Origin: Phenylobacterium sp.
GTDB taxonomy: Bacteria; Pseudomonadota; Alphaproteobacteria; Caulobacterales; Caulobacteraceae
Direction: 5' to 3'
Length of the DNA: 64,000 nt
Assembly: GCF_030681155.1 (NCBI RefSeq)
Contig: NZ_JAUXXE010000033.1
Span: forward strand, 1 to 64,000
Shown here: positions 62,918 through 64,000 of the stretch, in pieces
Position numbering within the stretch: position 1 is the first letter of the stretch
How the letters are laid out: every line of letters starts with the position of its first letter
Position numbers and translations under genes: made by a program
Notes under the pieces: generated by a model
Database searches by the model: none
Told to the model about the DNA's origin: nothing
What the model saw: the letters and a program-made list of their open reading frames with translations, nothing else

Positions 62918-63142
62918 ATGCACACCGCCAAGAAGACGTTTAGCTACAGTATGATGCACCTTGTGGTGGCCATCACCGTGGCCTACGCGCTAACTCGCGA
63001 CTGGCGTGCGGCCTTGGCGATCGGGATGATCGAGCCGATCTTCCAGACCATCGCCTTCGCGCTGCACGAACGCGCCTGGGCGCGAATCGAAGCCAAGGGA
63101 ACTTCGCCCAAGGACGCTCGTTTGGCGGGCGTCGAAGCTTAA
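62918..63142 (+). CDS. DUF2061 domain small membrane protein
   Basis: A 74-residue inner-membrane protein with two hydrophobic helices; the opening TAKKTFSYSMMHLVVAITVAYALT and ALAIGMIEPIFQTIAFALHERAWAR are the DUF2061 pattern. The role is unknown. It is 16 bp upstream of dps, implying shared transcription. Ribosome binding site is weak. Confidence 0.9.
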   Translation: MHTAKKTFSYSMMHLVVAITVAYALTRDWRAALAIGMIEPIFQTIAFALHERAWARIEAKGTSPKDARLAGVEA

Positions 63143-63158
63143 GAATGGGAGCTATGAG

Positions 63159-63626
63159 ATGAGCGTGAACGCCGGACCCAGCGCCAAGGACCGCAAGGCG
63201 GTTGCTGAAGGCCTGTCGAAGCTGCTGGCTGACAGCTACGCGGTCTATCTGAAGACCCATGGCTACCATTGGAACGTTCGGGGCCCGAACTTCTCCCAGC
63301 TCCATTCACTGTTCATGGCCCAGTACACCGAGATGTGGACGGCCATCGACGAAGTCGCCGAACGCATCCGCGCCCTGGGCGAACTTGCGCCGCAGGGCTA
63401 CGGCGCCTTTGGCAATCTGTCGGCGATCAAGGACGGCGATCCGTCGAAGAACGCCGAGGCCATGCTCAAGGACCTGATCGAGAGCCACGAGACCCTGATC
63501 GCCACGCTCTACGCCAGCCTGCCGGCGGCGCAGGAAGCCGGCGACGAAGTCAGCGCGAGCCTGATTTCAGATCGCCTGACCGCTCACGAGAAGCACGTCT
63601 GGATGCTGCGCTCTTCGCTGGGCTAG
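63159..63626 (+). CDS. dps: Dps-family DNA-protecting ferritin
   Basis: A 155-residue ferritin-like protein forming a dodecamer that stores iron and guards DNA against hydrogen peroxide. The ferroxidase signature is in THGYHWNVRGPNFSQLHSLFMAQYTEMWTAIDEVAERIR (His, Asp and Glu ligands), with the C-terminal SASLISDRLTAHEKHVWMLRSSL. GGGAGC precedes the ATG. It is placed after a DUF2061 gene behind the 62886 palindrome, consistent with iron or oxidative control. Confidence 0.95.
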   Translation: MSVNAGPSAKDRKAVAEGLSKLLADSYAVYLKTHGYHWNVRGPNFSQLHSLFMAQYTEMWTAIDEVAERIRALGELAPQGYGAFGNLSAIKDGDPSKNAEAMLKDLIESHETLIATLYASLPAAQEAGDEVSASLISDRLTAHEKHVWMLRSSLG

Positions 63627-64000
63627 GCGCAGGGCGTCTTGGCCGCCGTCTCCGCCACCGGGCGCACGACGGCGGTCCAAAGCGCGTAGCCAGCCGAGGT
63701 CATGTGCAGGCCGTCGGCGATGAAGATGTCCTTTGGGGTCCCATCGGCCTGCAACATGGTCGGGACCACATCCACATAGTCCAGGTCCGCGCGGGTTGAC
63801 GCCATGGCGCGGATCTTGGCGTTGACGGCGTCCTGGTCGGTCTTCTGGGCCCAGCGCGCCTTCGACGGCTTGAGCGAGATGAAATAGACCGGAGTCGCGC
63901 CGAGCTTGGCGGTCTTCAGGGTCATGAACCGTTCGAAGTCGACGACTACATCAGAGCCCGCCTTGCCCGCATGCAGGTCGTTTTCGCCAGCGTAGAAGAA
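63623..64000 (-). CDS. SGNH/GDSL hydrolase (5' truncated by window)
   Basis: The C-terminal 125 residues of an SGNH hydrolase. The visible YAGENDL is the block with the oxyanion Asn (GxND), and IADGLHMTSAGYALW holds the catalytic Asp-x-x-His (DGLH). The remaining body (DYVDVVPTMLQADGTPKDIF) fits lysophospholipase/esterase-type members. The start is outside the window. Its stop codon overlaps that of dps. Confidence 0.85.
   Translation of the reverse strand, partial: FFYAGENDLHAGKAGSDVVVDFERFMTLKTAKLGATPVYFISLKPSKARWAQKTDQDAVNAKIRAMASTRADLDYVDVVPTMLQADGTPKDIFIADGLHMTSAGYALWTAVVRPVAETAAKTPCA

Overview
The window is about 64 kb of high-GC (roughly 65-70%), densely packed alphaproteobacterial chromosome. 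Family content points to Caulobacter or a close relative in the Caulobacterales: a SapC-family protein, a large TonB-dependent receptor, PEPxxWA-CTERM proteins, a hisS-hisZ-hisG cluster, an IrrE/ScfR-type XRE regulator, frequent GTG/TTG starts and G+C-rich intergenic palindromic repeats. That assignment is inference from gene content; species is not resolvable here. I see no tRNA, rRNA, insertion sequence, prophage or CRISPR array.

Layout. 1-9 kb: truncated OmpA-like porin, CPA2 cation/proton antiporter, acyl-CoA synthetase, M13 metallopeptidase, bile-acid/Na+ symporter-like carrier divergent from a GntR/FadR regulator. 9-13 kb: an unusual convergent intergenic region, then hisS-hisZ-hisG joined by 4-nt stop/start overlaps, with a possible 20-codon leader ORF before hisS. 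13-21 kb: a DUF6886-like protein, an SDR, pgi, an Rrf2 regulator divergent from a thioredoxin-reductase-like flavoprotein, and an envelope thiol pair (secreted peroxiredoxin-like protein plus DsbD/ScsB-like transporter). 21-30 kb: SapC and a double-hotdog hydratase (TTG start), acid phosphatase, an agmatine-to-putrescine operon (aguA-aguB) followed by two tandem GNAT paralogues, and the TonB receptor. 30-36 kb: ArnT-like glycosyltransferase, periplasmic MsrA, SCOT subunits, a second CPA2 antiporter and an OmpA-family lipoprotein.

36-44 kb: 2-oxoglutarate oxygenase, hybrid histidine kinase, a fused double-TetR regulator, an XRE/IrrE regulator preceded by a three-copy TTGT-N-ACAA operator array, DUF4170 protein, alpha/beta hydrolase. 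43.5-47 kb: the complete ydbH-ynbE-ydbL module for inner-to-outer membrane lipid homeostasis. 47-52 kb: SDR divergent from a fatty-acid beta-oxidation pair (bifunctional hydratase/dehydrogenase and thiolase). 52-60 kb: two PEPxxWA-CTERM proteins, a CNNM/CorC-like protein, a lineage-specific lipoprotein, a Pro/Ala-rich membrane protein, an SGNH hydrolase and a lipoprotein cytochrome c coupled to an aldonolactone-oxidase-like flavoprotein. 60-64 kb: small GNAT, alpha/beta hydrolase with an LLM flavin oxidoreductase, a DUF2061-dps operon behind a perfect 13-bp palindrome, and a truncated SGNH hydrolase.

Themes: envelope biology (barrels, lipoproteins, lipid transport, thiol repair), acyl-CoA metabolism (ligase, hydratases, beta-oxidation, SCOT, fatty-acid-type regulators) and redox defence (Msr, peroxiredoxin-like, Dps, TrxR-like). 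Nothing is an obvious new defence or mobile system. The best candidates for new biology are the operator array at 42.26-42.30 kb, the double-TetR fusion, the hairpin-rich region at 9.1-9.4 kb, the cytochrome/lactone-oxidase pair and the short basic protein at 57.5 kb.
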